From positions 372,001 to 436,000 of the forward strand of contig NZ_JACYOF010000002.1 in the NCBI RefSeq assembly GCF_014932895.1: a stretch of DNA of 64,000 nt, written 5' to 3'. Both the position numbers and the translations under genes were made by a program. Numbering within the stretch: the first letter of the stretch is position 1; every line of letters begins with the position of its first letter. Positions 44,873-54,609 of the stretch are shown here, in pieces. The notes below the pieces were generated by a model, which saw nothing but the letters and a program-made list of their open reading frames with translations, ran no database searches and was not told where the DNA came from. The stretch comes from Bacillus thuringiensis. Its GTDB lineage: Bacteria; Bacillota; Bacilli; Bacillales; Bacillaceae_G.

Positions 44873-44922
44873 TAAAAAGCTGCTTGTATAGATTTCAACA
44901 CTCTATACAAACAGCTTTTTAA
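44873..44922 (+). terminator. Terminator of lysC
   Basis: AAAAAGCTG-TTGTATAGA pairs with TCTATACAA-CAGCTTTTT. It is now ~215 bases from the lysC stop because of bcr1. Confidence 0.85.
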
Positions 44923-45028
44923 CATATTATTTATATCTAAAAATCATTATAAATAAATCAAATTATTCATTATACTCTTTCCTAGGAAATATAACTAACT
45001 CTACTCACTTCTTATCACATATATCCTT

Positions 45029-45172
45029 TCACTCTTTCTCCCGAAAAAACGATCGATATTCATTCAAAATAACCTTCTTCATATTAGAATAGAGAACCCT
45101 CATGAATAGCGTAACTCCTAATAATCCCCCTTGTATTCCTTCATAATCAATAAATGCAACTCTTAGTAAAAC
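45029..45172 (-). pseudogene. C-terminal fragment of a lost gene
   Basis: The minus strand reads VAFIDYEGIQGGLLGVTLFM, then RVLYSNMKKVILNEYRSFF, ending REKE-stop, with no start codon and no ribosome binding site. A hydrophobic stretch suggests a membrane protein. Family not recognised. Confidence 0.35.
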
Positions 45173-45199
45173 TCACTACAAACCACTCCTTTACACAAT

Positions 45200-45242
45200 A
45201 AAAAGGGAGAGCAACTCTATTTTCAAGCTACTCTCCCTCTCA
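45200..45242 (-). terminator. Terminator of asnA
   Basis: GAGGGAGAGTAGCTT / AGTTGCTCTCCCTTTTT on the minus strand. Confidence 0.85.
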
Positions 45243-45252
45243 CTTGTATTAA

Positions 45253-46236
45253 TTAAAACAGATGAATGTTTTCTTTCTTGCAAGCTGCACGTAAATCATC
45301 AGGCCATACAGAAGATTGAACTTCACCGATATGTGCTTTACGTAAGAAGTACATGCACATTCTTGATTGTCCAATACCACCGCCGATTGTTAATGGTAGT
45401 ACGTCTTCTAATATACCTTTATGGAAATCATAATCACGTTTGAAGTCTTCACCCGTTTTTGTTAACTGCTCATCAAGTGATTTACTATCAACACGAATTC
45501 CCATTGATGATAGTTCAAATGAAGATTGTAGTACTGGGTGCCAGAATAAAATGTCACCGTTTAATTTCCAATCGTCATAATCAGCTGCGCGTCCGTCGTG
45601 CTTTTCACCTGAACGAAGTGCATCACCAATTCCGATAATGAAGACAGCACCGTGTTCTTTTGCAATTGCATGTTCACGATCTTTCGGTGTTAATTCTGGA
45701 TATTTATCTTCTAGCTCTTGGGAAGTAATGAAAACAACGTCTTCTGGTAAATACTTTCCAAGGAACGGATATTTTTCAAATAAGTGATCTTCTAAATCTT
45801 TGAATATTCCATAAATTGTTCGTACTGTTTCTTGCAAATAGTCTACAGTGCGCCATTCTTTTTGAACGATTTTTTCCCAATCCCATTGGTCAACGTAAAT
45901 GGAATGTGTTGCATCAAGTTCTTCATCACGACGAATTGCGTTCATGTTTGTATATAAACCTTCACCAGCTTCATATCCGTATTCGTGTAATGCAAAGCGT
46001 TTCCACTTCGCTAGTGAATGAACAATTTCTAATTCTTCTCCTGAATGCAGCATATCAAATTCAATTGGACGTTCTACACCGTTTAAGTGATCGTTTAATC
46101 CTGATTTTTTCGTTACGAATAATGGTGCAGATACGCGGAATAGTTCAAGACGTTTTGCTAATTGGTTCTCGAAAAATGTTTTAACTTCCTTAATTGCGAT
46201 TTGAGTCTCTCTTACTGTCATTAATGATTGATACAT
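45253..46236 (-). CDS. asnA: Aspartate-ammonia ligase (asparagine synthetase A)
   Basis: The 327-residue class II tRNA-synthetase-like enzyme makes asparagine from aspartate, ATP and ammonia. FEIHSL-type [37 protein letters not shown] and [20 protein letters not shown] match AsnA. GGAGG precedes the ATG. It is controlled by the Asn T-box just upstream. Confidence 0.95.
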   Translation of the reverse strand: MYQSLMTVRETQIAIKEVKTFFENQLAKRLELFRVSAPLFVTKKSGLNDHLNGVERPIEFDMLHSGEELEIVHSLAKWKRFALHEYGYEAGEGLYTNMNAIRRDEELDATHSIYVDQWDWEKIVQKEWRTVDYLQETVRTIYGIFKDLEDHLFEKYPFLGKYLPEDVVFITSQELEDKYPELTPKDREHAIAKEHGAVFIIGIGDALRSGEKHDGRAADYDDWKLNGDILFWHPVLQSSFELSSMGIRVDSKSLDEQLTKTGEDFKRDYDFHKGILEDVLPLTIGGGIGQSRMCMYFLRKAHIGEVQSSVWPDDLRAACKKENIHLF

Positions 46237-46282
46237 GGTGGTTTCCTCCTAAAATGTTTGGATGTTGTGAAAAGAAGCCAAC

Positions 46283-46593
46283 AAAAAAAGCCCTTCTTTC
46301 CCAAAAAACTGGGACGAAAGGCTTTGGTTCCGCGGTACCACCCAAATTAGCAACAGAGGTTGCTCACTTATACAGTACGGAGATGAAATATCTCGATACT
46401 GTTCTTCTTGTAACGGCGAAGTTTCCGGCTAAGTCTACTTTCCTATAAAGGATTTCGGTTAGCAACTCCAGGAGGTTCTTCATAATAGGCTTCGTATCAG
46501 GCTCACACCACCCCTGACTCGCTTAGACTACGTCCTACTACTACTCGTCCTTTCATAGTCGTTTTGTTGTCACATCTCTGAAACATTTTATTA
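46283..46593 (-). promoter_or_regulatory. T-box riboswitch of asnA (asparagine specifier)
   Basis: Stem I starts near 46590. The specifier loop GAAG-AAC-CTC holds the Asn codon AAC (46477-46475). The T-box TTTGGGTGGTACCGCGG lies at 46323-46348 and the terminator AAAGCCTTTC / GAAAGAAGGGCTTT at 46283-46326. A large insert with CGGAAAC-type stems sits between. Uncharged tRNA-Asn would allow asnA transcription. Confidence 0.92.
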
Positions 46594-46599
46594 ATGATT

Positions 46600-46627
46600 A
46601 TTCTATACAAAAAATAAAGAAAGTCAA
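46600..46627 (-). promoter_or_regulatory. Promoter of asnA
   Basis: TTGACT (46627-46622), 16 bases, TAGAAT (46605-46600) on the minus strand. Confidence 0.7.
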
Positions 46628-46696
46628 CAAAAAGTTTTAAAATATTTTTCAATTCTTTATTTTACGGCTTTATTGATTGTTGTTAATTTAACATCT

Positions 46697-46813
46697 TTAC
46701 TTTTTCTGCCTCGTCAATCCAAAAAATGTTTCACTAACCGAAACTAACATATACACAATAATTAATGTGATCGTTCGGAATATAGAATCCGCAGTATTTC
46801 TTATTATTTTCAT
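46697..46813 (-). CDS. Possible small membrane protein, 38 residues
   Basis: The ORF begins MKIIRNTADSIFRTITLIIV and ends YMLVSVSETFFGLTRQKK. It has a hydrophobic middle and basic end. The AAAGGA upstream is rather far (~12 bases). The frame is open further upstream to a TTG without a site. Family not recognised. Confidence 0.3.
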   Translation of the reverse strand: MKIIRNTADSIFRTITLIIVYMLVSVSETFFGLTRQKK

Positions 46814-46973
46814 TTTCTTTATAATTCCTTTCAGTTTACTTGCAATTTCATGATATACTATAGCATTCAAGCAGTTTGTTTTTACTTAAAACAAACATAG
46901 TCATTTATCAAGAGTATTTTTCTAAAACATTGGCTATTATCAAATAAGATTTTTTATATAACGGAGTGATCAT

Positions 46974-47108
46974 ATGAGTAAAACGAAATCGAAACCAAAA
47001 AAAGGTGTAGGACAAGGTACAGGAAGTAAAGGATGGAACCGTTGGCAATCAAGTGCAAAGAAAAAGAAAGCCGCAAAACCATACAAAAGTAAAGGCACAA
47101 AGAAGTAA
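46974..47108 (+). CDS. DUF3934 family small basic protein
   Basis: The 44-residue protein begins MSKTKSKPKKGVGQGTGSKG and continues WNRWQSSAKKKKAAKPY. The core GQGTGSKGWNRWQ is the DUF3934 signature seen in B. cereus-group genomes. Function unknown; high Lys content suggests nucleic-acid binding. GGAGTG precedes the ATG. Confidence 0.82.
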   Translation: MSKTKSKPKKGVGQGTGSKGWNRWQSSAKKKKAAKPYKSKGTKK

Positions 47109-47166
47109 TCTAAATAGCATTTGATTTCTTTACTTTGCACAAAACAAAATATAATTATTACAACAA

Positions 47167-47206
47167 AAAGCTATGCCCTCATGCATTTGAAGGCATAGCT
47201 TTTTTT
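47167..47206. terminator. Bidirectional terminator between DUF3934 and helicase genes
   Basis: AAAAAGCTATGCC / GGCATAGCTTTTT hairpin. Confidence 0.9.
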
Positions 47207-47209
47207 ATA

Positions 47210-50200
47210 TTAAATCATTAAAATATCTCGTATTTCTTCCTCTGTGATTGATGATAATTTTTCTTCTCCCGGCTCAATCACTTCAGCAATTAAATTTTTC
47301 TTACTTTCTTGCAGTTCATGCATCTTCTCCTCAATTGTTCCGTGGGCTATTAGCTTTATAACTTGCACTGTATTTTTTTGCCCCATTCGATATGCTCTAT
47401 CGGCCGCTTGTTGTTCGACAGCCGGATTCCACCATAAATCGTATAATATTACTGTATCTGCACCAGTTAAATTAAGTCCAGTACCACCAGCTTTTAAAGA
47501 AATGAGAAATAGATCTCCTTCTCCTTCGTTAAACCGATCGCACAGCTCTACACGTTCTTGCGCTGGTGTACTCCCGTCTAAATAGAAGTATGGAATCGCT
47601 TGTCGATTTAACTCACGACCAATAATGGCAAGCATCTTCGTAAATTGAGAAAAGATTAAAATCCTCTTTCCTGTACTTCTACATTCCTCTAAAATCTCTA
47701 ACAGTTGTTCAAATTTAGCTGAACTTCCTTTGTAATCATCAACAAATAAAGCGGGATGACAACAAATTTGTCGCAATCTCGTTAAACCAGCTAAAATTCT
47801 AATTTTATTTTTACGTAACGTATCTTTGTCTAAATGCTTTAACGTTTCTTCCCTTAACTTCGCTAAATAAGCAGCATAGAGACTCTTTTGATCGGGTAAT
47901 AACTCCGATGATTGTAAGTGCTCTATTTTCTCTGGCAACTCATTTAATACGTCCCCTTTTAACCGTCTTAATACGAATGGTTTCACACGTTTCGCTATAT
48001 CTTCACGCCTTAAATCACCGAACTCTTTTCTTCCTGGTAATAATTCCGGGAAGACAACATGGAAGATAGACCATAGCTCTTCTAATGAATTTTCTACAGG
48101 TGTCCCCGTTAGTCCGAAACGGTATTCAGCTTGAATTGTTTTCACAGCTCTTGCCGTTTGCGTTGTAGGGTTTTTAAACGCCTGTGCTTCATCAAGAAAT
48201 AGTGTATGAAATGGTCTTGCATATAATCTTATATCTCTTCTCATTAATGGATATGACGTAATTACGACATCAAATTCCGCTATATCTTTCAAAATCTTCC
48301 GGCGTTCTGCTTGATTTCCATCTGCAATAACCGCTCTAATATGCGGGGCGAATTTTGTCAATTCACTAAACCAATTATAAACAAGGGATGATGGTGAAAC
48401 GACTAATATAGGCAGTTTCTTTTCTCGAATCTCAGGCAAAACAGAATCTATAAAAGCAATGCTTTGCAACGTTTTTCCAAGTCCCATATCATCTGCTAAA
48501 ATACCGCCAAAACGGTAATGAGCAAGTGTTTTCATCCATTCGAACCCATACACTTGATACTTTCTCATTTCTGCATTTAAAGTATTTGGGACAGCAAACT
48601 TTAATTTTTTCGGGTTTTGTATATTTTCTACTAACTCTTGAACAGAATCATCCAAACTTAAAACATTGCCTTCGTGAAGTCCGTTCATCCATTTTACACT
48701 CCGAATAAGCGGAACATTTACCTCTTCCCCATGTAAAAATTCTTTCCGAATACCTGATTCTTTTACAAACTGATTAATTTCATTAAACTCTTTACTCTCT
48801 AGCGGTAATAACGAGCCGTTCGCCAATCGGTAATATTTACGTTTCTCTTCAAGGGCCGCTAATACACCTTTAATTTCTGCTTCTGGTATTCCTTTTATAT
48901 CAAAACGAAATGACAACCAATCGATTCTTTCTTTTCTTCTCACTCTAATAAGAGGAATTGCATCCCCTTTACTAATTCGCAATTTGATTGCTGTCGTCGC
49001 ATAAATATCAACTAAACCTTTTAACGTTGGAACGACGTGATATAAAAAATTATACTCAGCTTCTTCATTATGTATAAAGTAACCGCCTTCCGTTTTCGCA
49101 AAGGCGCTTTCACTCATAATGTCTAAAATCTCTTTTTCTTTTTTCTCATCACGATTAAAAACAGACGGCTGTCCATCCTCTTCTAGCGGATTAATCATGA
49201 CGTTCCCATAGTGAAATTCAAGACCTGCTAATAAGCGATTTTTCACGCGGTCTAAATACAATTTCGCTTTTAGCGAAGGTGTTTCAACACGATCCGATAT
49301 TACTTCATCAATGTGTACAGATCCGAGCTTCATTAATCCTGGTACAACTTTCGCTACGAAATGTTCCATCTTACTTTCTGGAATATAAAACTGATTACTA
49401 TTTGAGCGACTCATCATCTTTTGTAATTCAATAAGTCGCATACAATCTTCAATGTGTAAGTGATATAATTTCCCATCGTAAAGTGCATTGTTATACATAT
49501 CCATAACTTGTACACGATTTAGACCATCTATATGAAGTGTAAATCCGCCATTATTTCCCTTCGTAAATTCAAAGTGTAACGGCAACAAACCTTTTGAAAC
49601 TTGTAACCCCTGAAACAGTTGTTCATTTTGTTTCAGCTGTACATATTCAACTTTAGAAAGTGAAGAGAGCATATCTTTCCATGAAGCTGGCGGTATGAAT
49701 ATCATACTTTCATCTTGTTTCGCATGTACTTCTAGCGCATCCTCATACATTTTTTCGTTATGATACATTTTAATGAGCTGCTGAATAATCGCATCTGTTT
49801 CTTGTTTAAAACTATGTACATCTGGTGTATATGTAAATTCATTTGAACAATGAAAAGACTCTCTTTTCTCCACCTTAGAAAGAAATTCTCTAATATGATT
49901 TATGAAATACACTTTAGCAAGCTTCAATTGAATTCCAAGAAGAGCCCCACCACTTTTCGTAGCTACTGGTGTACATATAAACTCAACATCTAATATTTCA
50001 CGTGTATCAAAACGGTGTTGTTTACTTTTTGGCCTCAGTGGTTTGTCTGCAAACAGCTGAAACATACCACTTGTCAATTGATCATTTCTGCTACTATCGG
50101 AGCTCATTCCACCCGTTTGTTGATTATAGTTTATTTGTATTAATACTGCCGCAACATGTTGACAGTACGTTTGAAAAGATGCTAATGAAGGACAACTACA

Positions 50201-50404
50201 TTTTGCAACAACATCACCCTTTTTAGCTTTTTCTACTGTAACATGGAAATCTTCGTTCCCTTTTACCGTTGCCTCACAAATTTCTTTATTTTCATCATAA
50301 TAATTTATTATCACTTTATTTGATTTATAATAAGCTTCACCTCTTTTATATGAGGTCTCTCCGCATACTTCTTTAATAATCGATTTATTTAATGTGAAAC
50401 TCAT
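47210..50404 (-). CDS. SWIM zinc finger and SNF2-type helicase (YwqA-like)
   Basis: The 1064-residue protein has a SWIM zinc finger at ~50-85 (CSCPSLASFQTYCQHVAAVL), a middle SNF2-associated region, then an SNF2 ATPase. The ATPase motifs are ILADDMGLGKTLQSIAFI (Walker A), LFLDEAQAFKN (DEAQ box), FGLTGTPVENSLEELW and the helicase C part LISLKAGGTGLNLTGADTV and QAADRAYRMGQ. The layout and size match B. subtilis YwqA. It is probably a DNA translocase that remodels protein-DNA complexes; the biological role is not fixed. Single gene. Confidence 0.92.
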   Translation of the reverse strand: MSFTLNKSIIKEVCGETSYKRGEAYYKSNKVIINYYDENKEICEATVKGNEDFHVTVEKAKKGDVVAKCSCPSLASFQTYCQHVAAVLIQINYNQQTGGMSSDSSRNDQLTSGMFQLFADKPLRPKSKQHRFDTREILDVEFICTPVATKSGGALLGIQLKLAKVYFINHIREFLSKVEKRESFHCSNEFTYTPDVHSFKQETDAIIQQLIKMYHNEKMYEDALEVHAKQDESMIFIPPASWKDMLSSLSKVEYVQLKQNEQLFQGLQVSKGLLPLHFEFTKGNNGGFTLHIDGLNRVQVMDMYNNALYDGKLYHLHIEDCMRLIELQKMMSRSNSNQFYIPESKMEHFVAKVVPGLMKLGSVHIDEVISDRVETPSLKAKLYLDRVKNRLLAGLEFHYGNVMINPLEEDGQPSVFNRDEKKEKEILDIMSESAFAKTEGGYFIHNEEAEYNFLYHVVPTLKGLVDIYATTAIKLRISKGDAIPLIRVRRKERIDWLSFRFDIKGIPEAEIKGVLAALEEKRKYYRLANGSLLPLESKEFNEINQFVKESGIRKEFLHGEEVNVPLIRSVKWMNGLHEGNVLSLDDSVQELVENIQNPKKLKFAVPNTLNAEMRKYQVYGFEWMKTLAHYRFGGILADDMGLGKTLQSIAFIDSVLPEIREKKLPILVVSPSSLVYNWFSELTKFAPHIRAVIADGNQAERRKILKDIAEFDVVITSYPLMRRDIRLYARPFHTLFLDEAQAFKNPTTQTARAVKTIQAEYRFGLTGTPVENSLEELWSIFHVVFPELLPGRKEFGDLRREDIAKRVKPFVLRRLKGDVLNELPEKIEHLQSSELLPDQKSLYAAYLAKLREETLKHLDKDTLRKNKIRILAGLTRLRQICCHPALFVDDYKGSSAKFEQLLEILEECRSTGKRILIFSQFTKMLAIIGRELNRQAIPYFYLDGSTPAQERVELCDRFNEGEGDLFLISLKAGGTGLNLTGADTVILYDLWWNPAVEQQAADRAYRMGQKNTVQVIKLIAHGTIEEKMHELQESKKNLIAEVIEPGEEKLSSITEEEIRDILMI

Positions 50405-50492
50405 TGCTTTGACACTTCCTTAATATAAAACCATTTTCTCTTACTTAACATTTTACATGCTCCACGAGAAAATATAAAATGTTGAATTAACA

Positions 50493-50522
50493 AAAAAAGA
50501 TGCTTATTTATAAGCATCTTCT
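50493..50522 (-). terminator. Terminator after glnL
   Basis: AAGATGCTTAT / ATAAGCATCTT hairpin with T-rich end on the minus strand. Confidence 0.85.
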
Positions 50523-51455
50523 TCACTCTATCTCCATCAACCGTTTCGCCTCAAAATACAATACTTGAATAAACTTTTTCGTATTAATTCGCGTATGACC
50601 AGAAGAGGCTAGTTCATCTTTCGTCATTTCTGTCATCCGTTTTCTAACTACAGTGAAATCAAAAAATTTCGGAGCATAGCTTTCAAATTTCGGATTTGAA
50701 AAGTCAGTTAATCCTAAAGAGGCCAAATGATTTAACGACTGATAAATGGCTCTGCGCACTCTTTGTTCAGATGCTTTTTTCTCTTTATCAATATCCGTTT
50801 CTAAAGCTACATCCCCTAACTTTTTTATCGTAATATAGTGAAAAATATCTTTTAACGCAGGAAATCCAAATTCAAATGTTTGTGCCTTTTCTTGTCCATA
50901 TAAATATTCCAGTATACTAAGTAAATCCTTACTTCCATTCTCTCCTGCAATACCAAGTTCTGCTAGTAAGAAACGTCCTGAATCCGCTATCTTTTTCCCT
51001 TCTTGCACTAATTCATTACGCATTTGCGGCTTTTCCGACTGAAACACGTTATTCAATGATTTTTGAATGTCATATATGGAACGCTCTAAACGAATACGCT
51101 CCATCACTTTTCGTACGACAGATACAACTTCAATTTTATTTAACGGTTTCGTAATATAGTATTCCACACCAAGTGTATACGCCTCACCAATGAGCTGTTT
51201 CGATTCTACTTGGGAAATCATAATAATTTTCCCAGTGAAAGAAGACGCTATATGGCGAACTGTTTCAATACCATCTCTCATCGGCATTAATAAATCAATA
51301 AATAAAATATCCACTTTTTTATAATTTAACTGCTCTGCTTCAATACATGCTCCATCTTCCGATTCTCCAATTACTTCCCCAAGATCTCCATCTTCAATAA
51401 TTTGCGAAAGCATCGAACGGAAAACTTCGTCATCATCTACGATATAATAAAACAA
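50523..51455 (-). CDS. glnL: Response regulator of the GlnL (YcbB) type
   Basis: The 310-residue protein has a receiver domain (DDDEVFRSM, phospho-Asp in IDLLMPMRDGIE, YYITKPLNKIEVV) and a C-terminal ~150-residue YcbB-type domain (FGFPALKDIFHYI, RVRRAIYQSLNHLASLGL) that binds DNA. B. subtilis GlnL activates glutaminase/glutamine transporter genes. It starts 2 bases after the kinase gene. The predicted GlnL-type box upstream of gltP makes the gltP operon its likely target here. Confidence 0.85.
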   Translation of the reverse strand: MFYYIVDDDEVFRSMLSQIIEDGDLGEVIGESEDGACIEAEQLNYKKVDILFIDLLMPMRDGIETVRHIASSFTGKIIMISQVESKQLIGEAYTLGVEYYITKPLNKIEVVSVVRKVMERIRLERSIYDIQKSLNNVFQSEKPQMRNELVQEGKKIADSGRFLLAELGIAGENGSKDLLSILEYLYGQEKAQTFEFGFPALKDIFHYITIKKLGDVALETDIDKEKKASEQRVRRAIYQSLNHLASLGLTDFSNPKFESYAPKFFDFTVVRKRMTEMTKDELASSGHTRINTKKFIQVLYFEAKRLMEIE

Positions 51456-51457
51456 AT

Positions 51458-52756
51458 CTATTCCCCTTCCCGCTTTAAACTACACTCCGGTAAACAAACG
51501 ATAAACTTGCACCCTCTTCCAGTTTCACGGTCTTCTAATCTCACTTCTCCGCCGAGCTCTGTTACCATTTCGTTTATGTAAGACAGTCCAATTCCTGTGG
51601 ACGGTGTTCCCATTTGATCATACTTTGAAGTAAACCCTGGCTTAAATACTAATTTCTTATACTTCTGTGCAATACCAGGACCGTCGTCAATTACTTCAAA
51701 GAATATATGGTTTTCTCGTTTATATAGCTTAATAATAATAAGACCTCTATCCTCAATTGCTTCAACTGCATTTGCAACTAAATTATTAAAAATGGATAGA
51801 ACTGTATACACGTGATATGCAGCATGCTCACCTTCTATATGTTTAGAAAAACGTATATCTTTCTCTAGCATTTCAGCATATTTCTCATTTATTCTTACAA
51901 TCATTTCTGTAAGCTCATGACCTTCTACATACTCAGCCACATTTTTATCTAATAACAGTTTAGATAATCCTGCAAAAATCCTTTGATTATCCTTTTTTAT
52001 TTCGTGCACTTCTCCTGCTATTTTCAATGCTGTTTTACTGCTGGAATCATCGTCTGTCTGTAAATTTCGATATAGTTGATATGCTTCTTGTGTAATTAAC
52101 TCCGCATTTTGTAACGTCTTTTTCAAATGAACAGATTCCACATATAAATTAGAAAGATGCATTAACATATTTTCATTTTCTTTTCGAACTTGGGATTCTT
52201 TTAATTTCGTTTCATATAAATTCATCATATTTAAAAAACCAAGTGCAAAGAAACTACGAAAAATAGCAATTATAATGAGTTTATTTACTTCAGAAACTGT
52301 TATTGTTGTCCCAAGCACTAACATATGATAAAACGCAAGTTCAGACATACTTGCGATAATTTCAATTGAAATTCCAAGGCACCCAATAACAATTGGCTTC
52401 TGATGGAACTTATTCACCCTACAAAGCGAAAAAAGACTCCCATAAATAAAATAATAAAAGAATACAGGATAGCGCAAATAAAATGATTCTGTCATATGAA
52501 ATGATCCTTGCAATACCCAGTCAAGACATACACGGAATAAGACTACAGATATACCGACAAGAATCCCCGCAGCAGCTGCTGGTATTCTTCTTAAAAATAG
52601 TAATAAAAAGAAGAAAAGCGGTGTCCCGAAGCTAACACGAAACGTATCATTAAAAGGATGAAAATTTAGCTCTCCAGCAATTGGGACAACCACCATTAAT
52701 ATAATTAAAAGATACATATCTTTCTTCCATATTTGATTCCAATTCAAAGCTGCCAC
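51458..52756 (-). CDS. glnK: Sensor histidine kinase of the GlnK (YcbA) type
   Basis: The 432-residue kinase has ~6 N-terminal membrane helices (~15-195), a coiled region with a phospho-His candidate in AGEVHEIKKDNQRIF, and a HATPase with the N box NLVANAVEAIEDRG, G boxes VIDDGPGIA and STGIGLSYI. It matches the GlnK class, which senses glutamine in B. subtilis; the ligand here may be glutamate or aspartate judging by the neighbours. Adjacent glnL is its partner. Confidence 0.87.
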   Translation of the reverse strand: MAALNWNQIWKKDMYLLIILMVVVPIAGELNFHPFNDTFRVSFGTPLFFFLLLFLRRIPAAAAGILVGISVVLFRVCLDWVLQGSFHMTESFYLRYPVFFYYFIYGSLFSLCRVNKFHQKPIVIGCLGISIEIIASMSELAFYHMLVLGTTITVSEVNKLIIIAIFRSFFALGFLNMMNLYETKLKESQVRKENENMLMHLSNLYVESVHLKKTLQNAELITQEAYQLYRNLQTDDDSSSKTALKIAGEVHEIKKDNQRIFAGLSKLLLDKNVAEYVEGHELTEMIVRINEKYAEMLEKDIRFSKHIEGEHAAYHVYTVLSIFNNLVANAVEAIEDRGLIIIKLYKRENHIFFEVIDDGPGIAQKYKKLVFKPGFTSKYDQMGTPSTGIGLSYINEMVTELGGEVRLEDRETGRGCKFIVCLPECSLKREGE

Positions 52757-52789
52757 TTCCTATGTATTTTTTCAAAAATGTACAAGTAA

Positions 52790-52818
52790 AGCCCGCTTAT
52801 TATTATAAACGGGCTTTT
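52790..52818 (-). terminator. Terminator after the malic enzyme gene
   Basis: AAGCCCG / CGGGCTT stem followed by TTTT (minus strand T-rich side: AAGTAA...). It lies just downstream of the malic enzyme stop and upstream of glnK, so part of the transcripts may end here. Confidence 0.8.
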
Positions 52819-52820
52819 TT

Positions 52821-54533
52821 CTATATGCTAACCTTTTCTACCGCTTTTATTTGACGATACTCAGGCTTCCACATTGCTTCTTTCACTGCAATCTTGATGT
52901 CGTTATCACTTAAGTTCTCTCTAGCAACACCTTCTGCAACTGCAACTTTAGCTACTTCAATTGCAACCATTTCAGAAATATTACGTAACTCTTCAACTTC
53001 TGGCAAAATAGGTGCTCCTGGCTGACTTGTATCTACCATACTTGCAACTGCTTCAGCAGCTGCTGCAAACATTCCATCCGTCATGACGCTTGCACGGACA
53101 ACGATGGTTCCAAGACCTAGTCCAGGAAAAATAAGTGCGTTATTTGACTGTCCAATCACATACGTTACACCGTTGTATGTAACCGGATCAAATGGACTTC
53201 CTGTTGCAACTAACGCTTTTCCTTCTGTCCACTCGATTAAATCTGCTGGTTTCGCTTCAGCAAGTGGTGTTGGATTCGACATTGGTAAAATGATTGGTCT
53301 TTCTACGTGAGAAGCCATTTCTTTAATAATTTCCTCTTTAAATGCGCCCGCAACAGTAGATGTACCAATTAAAATTGTCGGTTTTACATGCTTCACAACT
53401 TCAGCTAGTCCAATTACATCATTTTGTTTCCACTCACTTACTTCAGCTTCTTTTCTTGCATATGGAATTTGGAAATCAAGAAGATCTTCCATATTATCTG
53501 TAACTAACCCGTTACGGTCAATACACCAGAAGCGATTATGCGATTCTTCGTCTGATAAGCCGACGCGGACCATTGCATCTCTTACTTGATCTGCGATACC
53601 GATTCCAGCCGTACCCGCACCAAACACAACGACACGGTGTTCACTTAACGGTACGCCAGAAGCTTTTACTGCCGATAATACTGCAGCAAGTGAAACTGCA
53701 CCTGTACCTTGAATATCATCATTAAATGTACAAACGTCATGACGATATTTATCTAGAATTTTTCGTGCATTTCGAGAACTGAAGTCTTCCCAATGTAAAA
53801 GTGCTTTCGGAAATTGTTTATTTACCGCTTGTACAAATATATCAATAAATTCATCGTAAACTTCACCTGTTATACGAGGGTGACGATTTCCAATATAAAA
53901 TGGATTATTTAATAGTTCTTCACGATTTGTACCTACATCTAAAATTACCGGTAATACACGGCTAGGATCGATTCCAACTGCGGCCGTATAAACAGCTAAT
54001 TTCCCAATCGCTATGTTAATACCACCAACACCCCAGTCACCAATTCCTAATATACCTTCTCCATCTGTTACAACGACTAAATCAATGTTCTCAGCTGTTG
54101 CACCGATATTTGCAAATGCTTCTTCGATACCTGATGGATCGTTAATTGATAAATAAATCCCACGTGGTTTACGGTATTCATGACTATATCTTTGAATTGC
54201 TACACCAACTGTTGGTGTATATACAATCGGTAACATTTCACGTAAATGATCTGTTAATATACGATAAAATAACACTTCATTTCGATCATGTAACGCTGTT
54301 AAGTATACATTTTTTAATAAATCATCTGGCTGAGAACAAAATTGTTCATATGCTCGGCGTGCTTGTTCTTCTAACGTTAAAACCGCTGGCGGTAATAATC
54401 CTTTTAAGCCTAACTCTTCTCTTTCTTTTTGTGTGAAAGCTACCCCTTTATTTAAAAGTGGTGTTGATAATACTTCTGCTCCTCTTAATGTTGTTTCTAA
54501 TGAACCATTAGAAGCCACTGTAAACTTGCTCAT
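52821..54533 (-). CDS. NAD-dependent malic enzyme
   Basis: The 570-residue protein decarboxylates malate to pyruvate. It has [38 protein letters not shown] and the NAD-binding [14 protein letters not shown], typical of the long malic enzymes (MaeA/MalS/SfcA class). Start at 54533 after GAGGTAGGGA; the longer frame to 54563 is less likely. It continues the aspA route: fumarate to malate (fumarase elsewhere) to pyruvate. Confidence 0.93.
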   Translation of the reverse strand: MSKFTVASNGSLETTLRGAEVLSTPLLNKGVAFTQKEREELGLKGLLPPAVLTLEEQARRAYEQFCSQPDDLLKNVYLTALHDRNEVLFYRILTDHLREMLPIVYTPTVGVAIQRYSHEYRKPRGIYLSINDPSGIEEAFANIGATAENIDLVVVTDGEGILGIGDWGVGGINIAIGKLAVYTAAVGIDPSRVLPVILDVGTNREELLNNPFYIGNRHPRITGEVYDEFIDIFVQAVNKQFPKALLHWEDFSSRNARKILDKYRHDVCTFNDDIQGTGAVSLAAVLSAVKASGVPLSEHRVVVFGAGTAGIGIADQVRDAMVRVGLSDEESHNRFWCIDRNGLVTDNMEDLLDFQIPYARKEAEVSEWKQNDVIGLAEVVKHVKPTILIGTSTVAGAFKEEIIKEMASHVERPIILPMSNPTPLAEAKPADLIEWTEGKALVATGSPFDPVTYNGVTYVIGQSNNALIFPGLGLGTIVVRASVMTDGMFAAAAEAVASMVDTSQPGAPILPEVEELRNISEMVAIEVAKVAVAEGVARENLSDNDIKIAVKEAMWKPEYRQIKAVEKVSI

Positions 54534-54577
54534 AATATCCCTACCTCTATTCATATATAGCATTTCTATATTGTAAA

Positions 54578-54607
54578 CAAAAAAGAGGGGATTGTCCCCC
54601 CCTCTTC
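54578..54607 (-). terminator. Terminator between aspA and the malic enzyme gene
   Basis: AAAAGAGGGG / CCCCTCTTCTTTT-type hairpin; may be partly read through. Confidence 0.8.
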
Positions 54608-54609
54608 TT

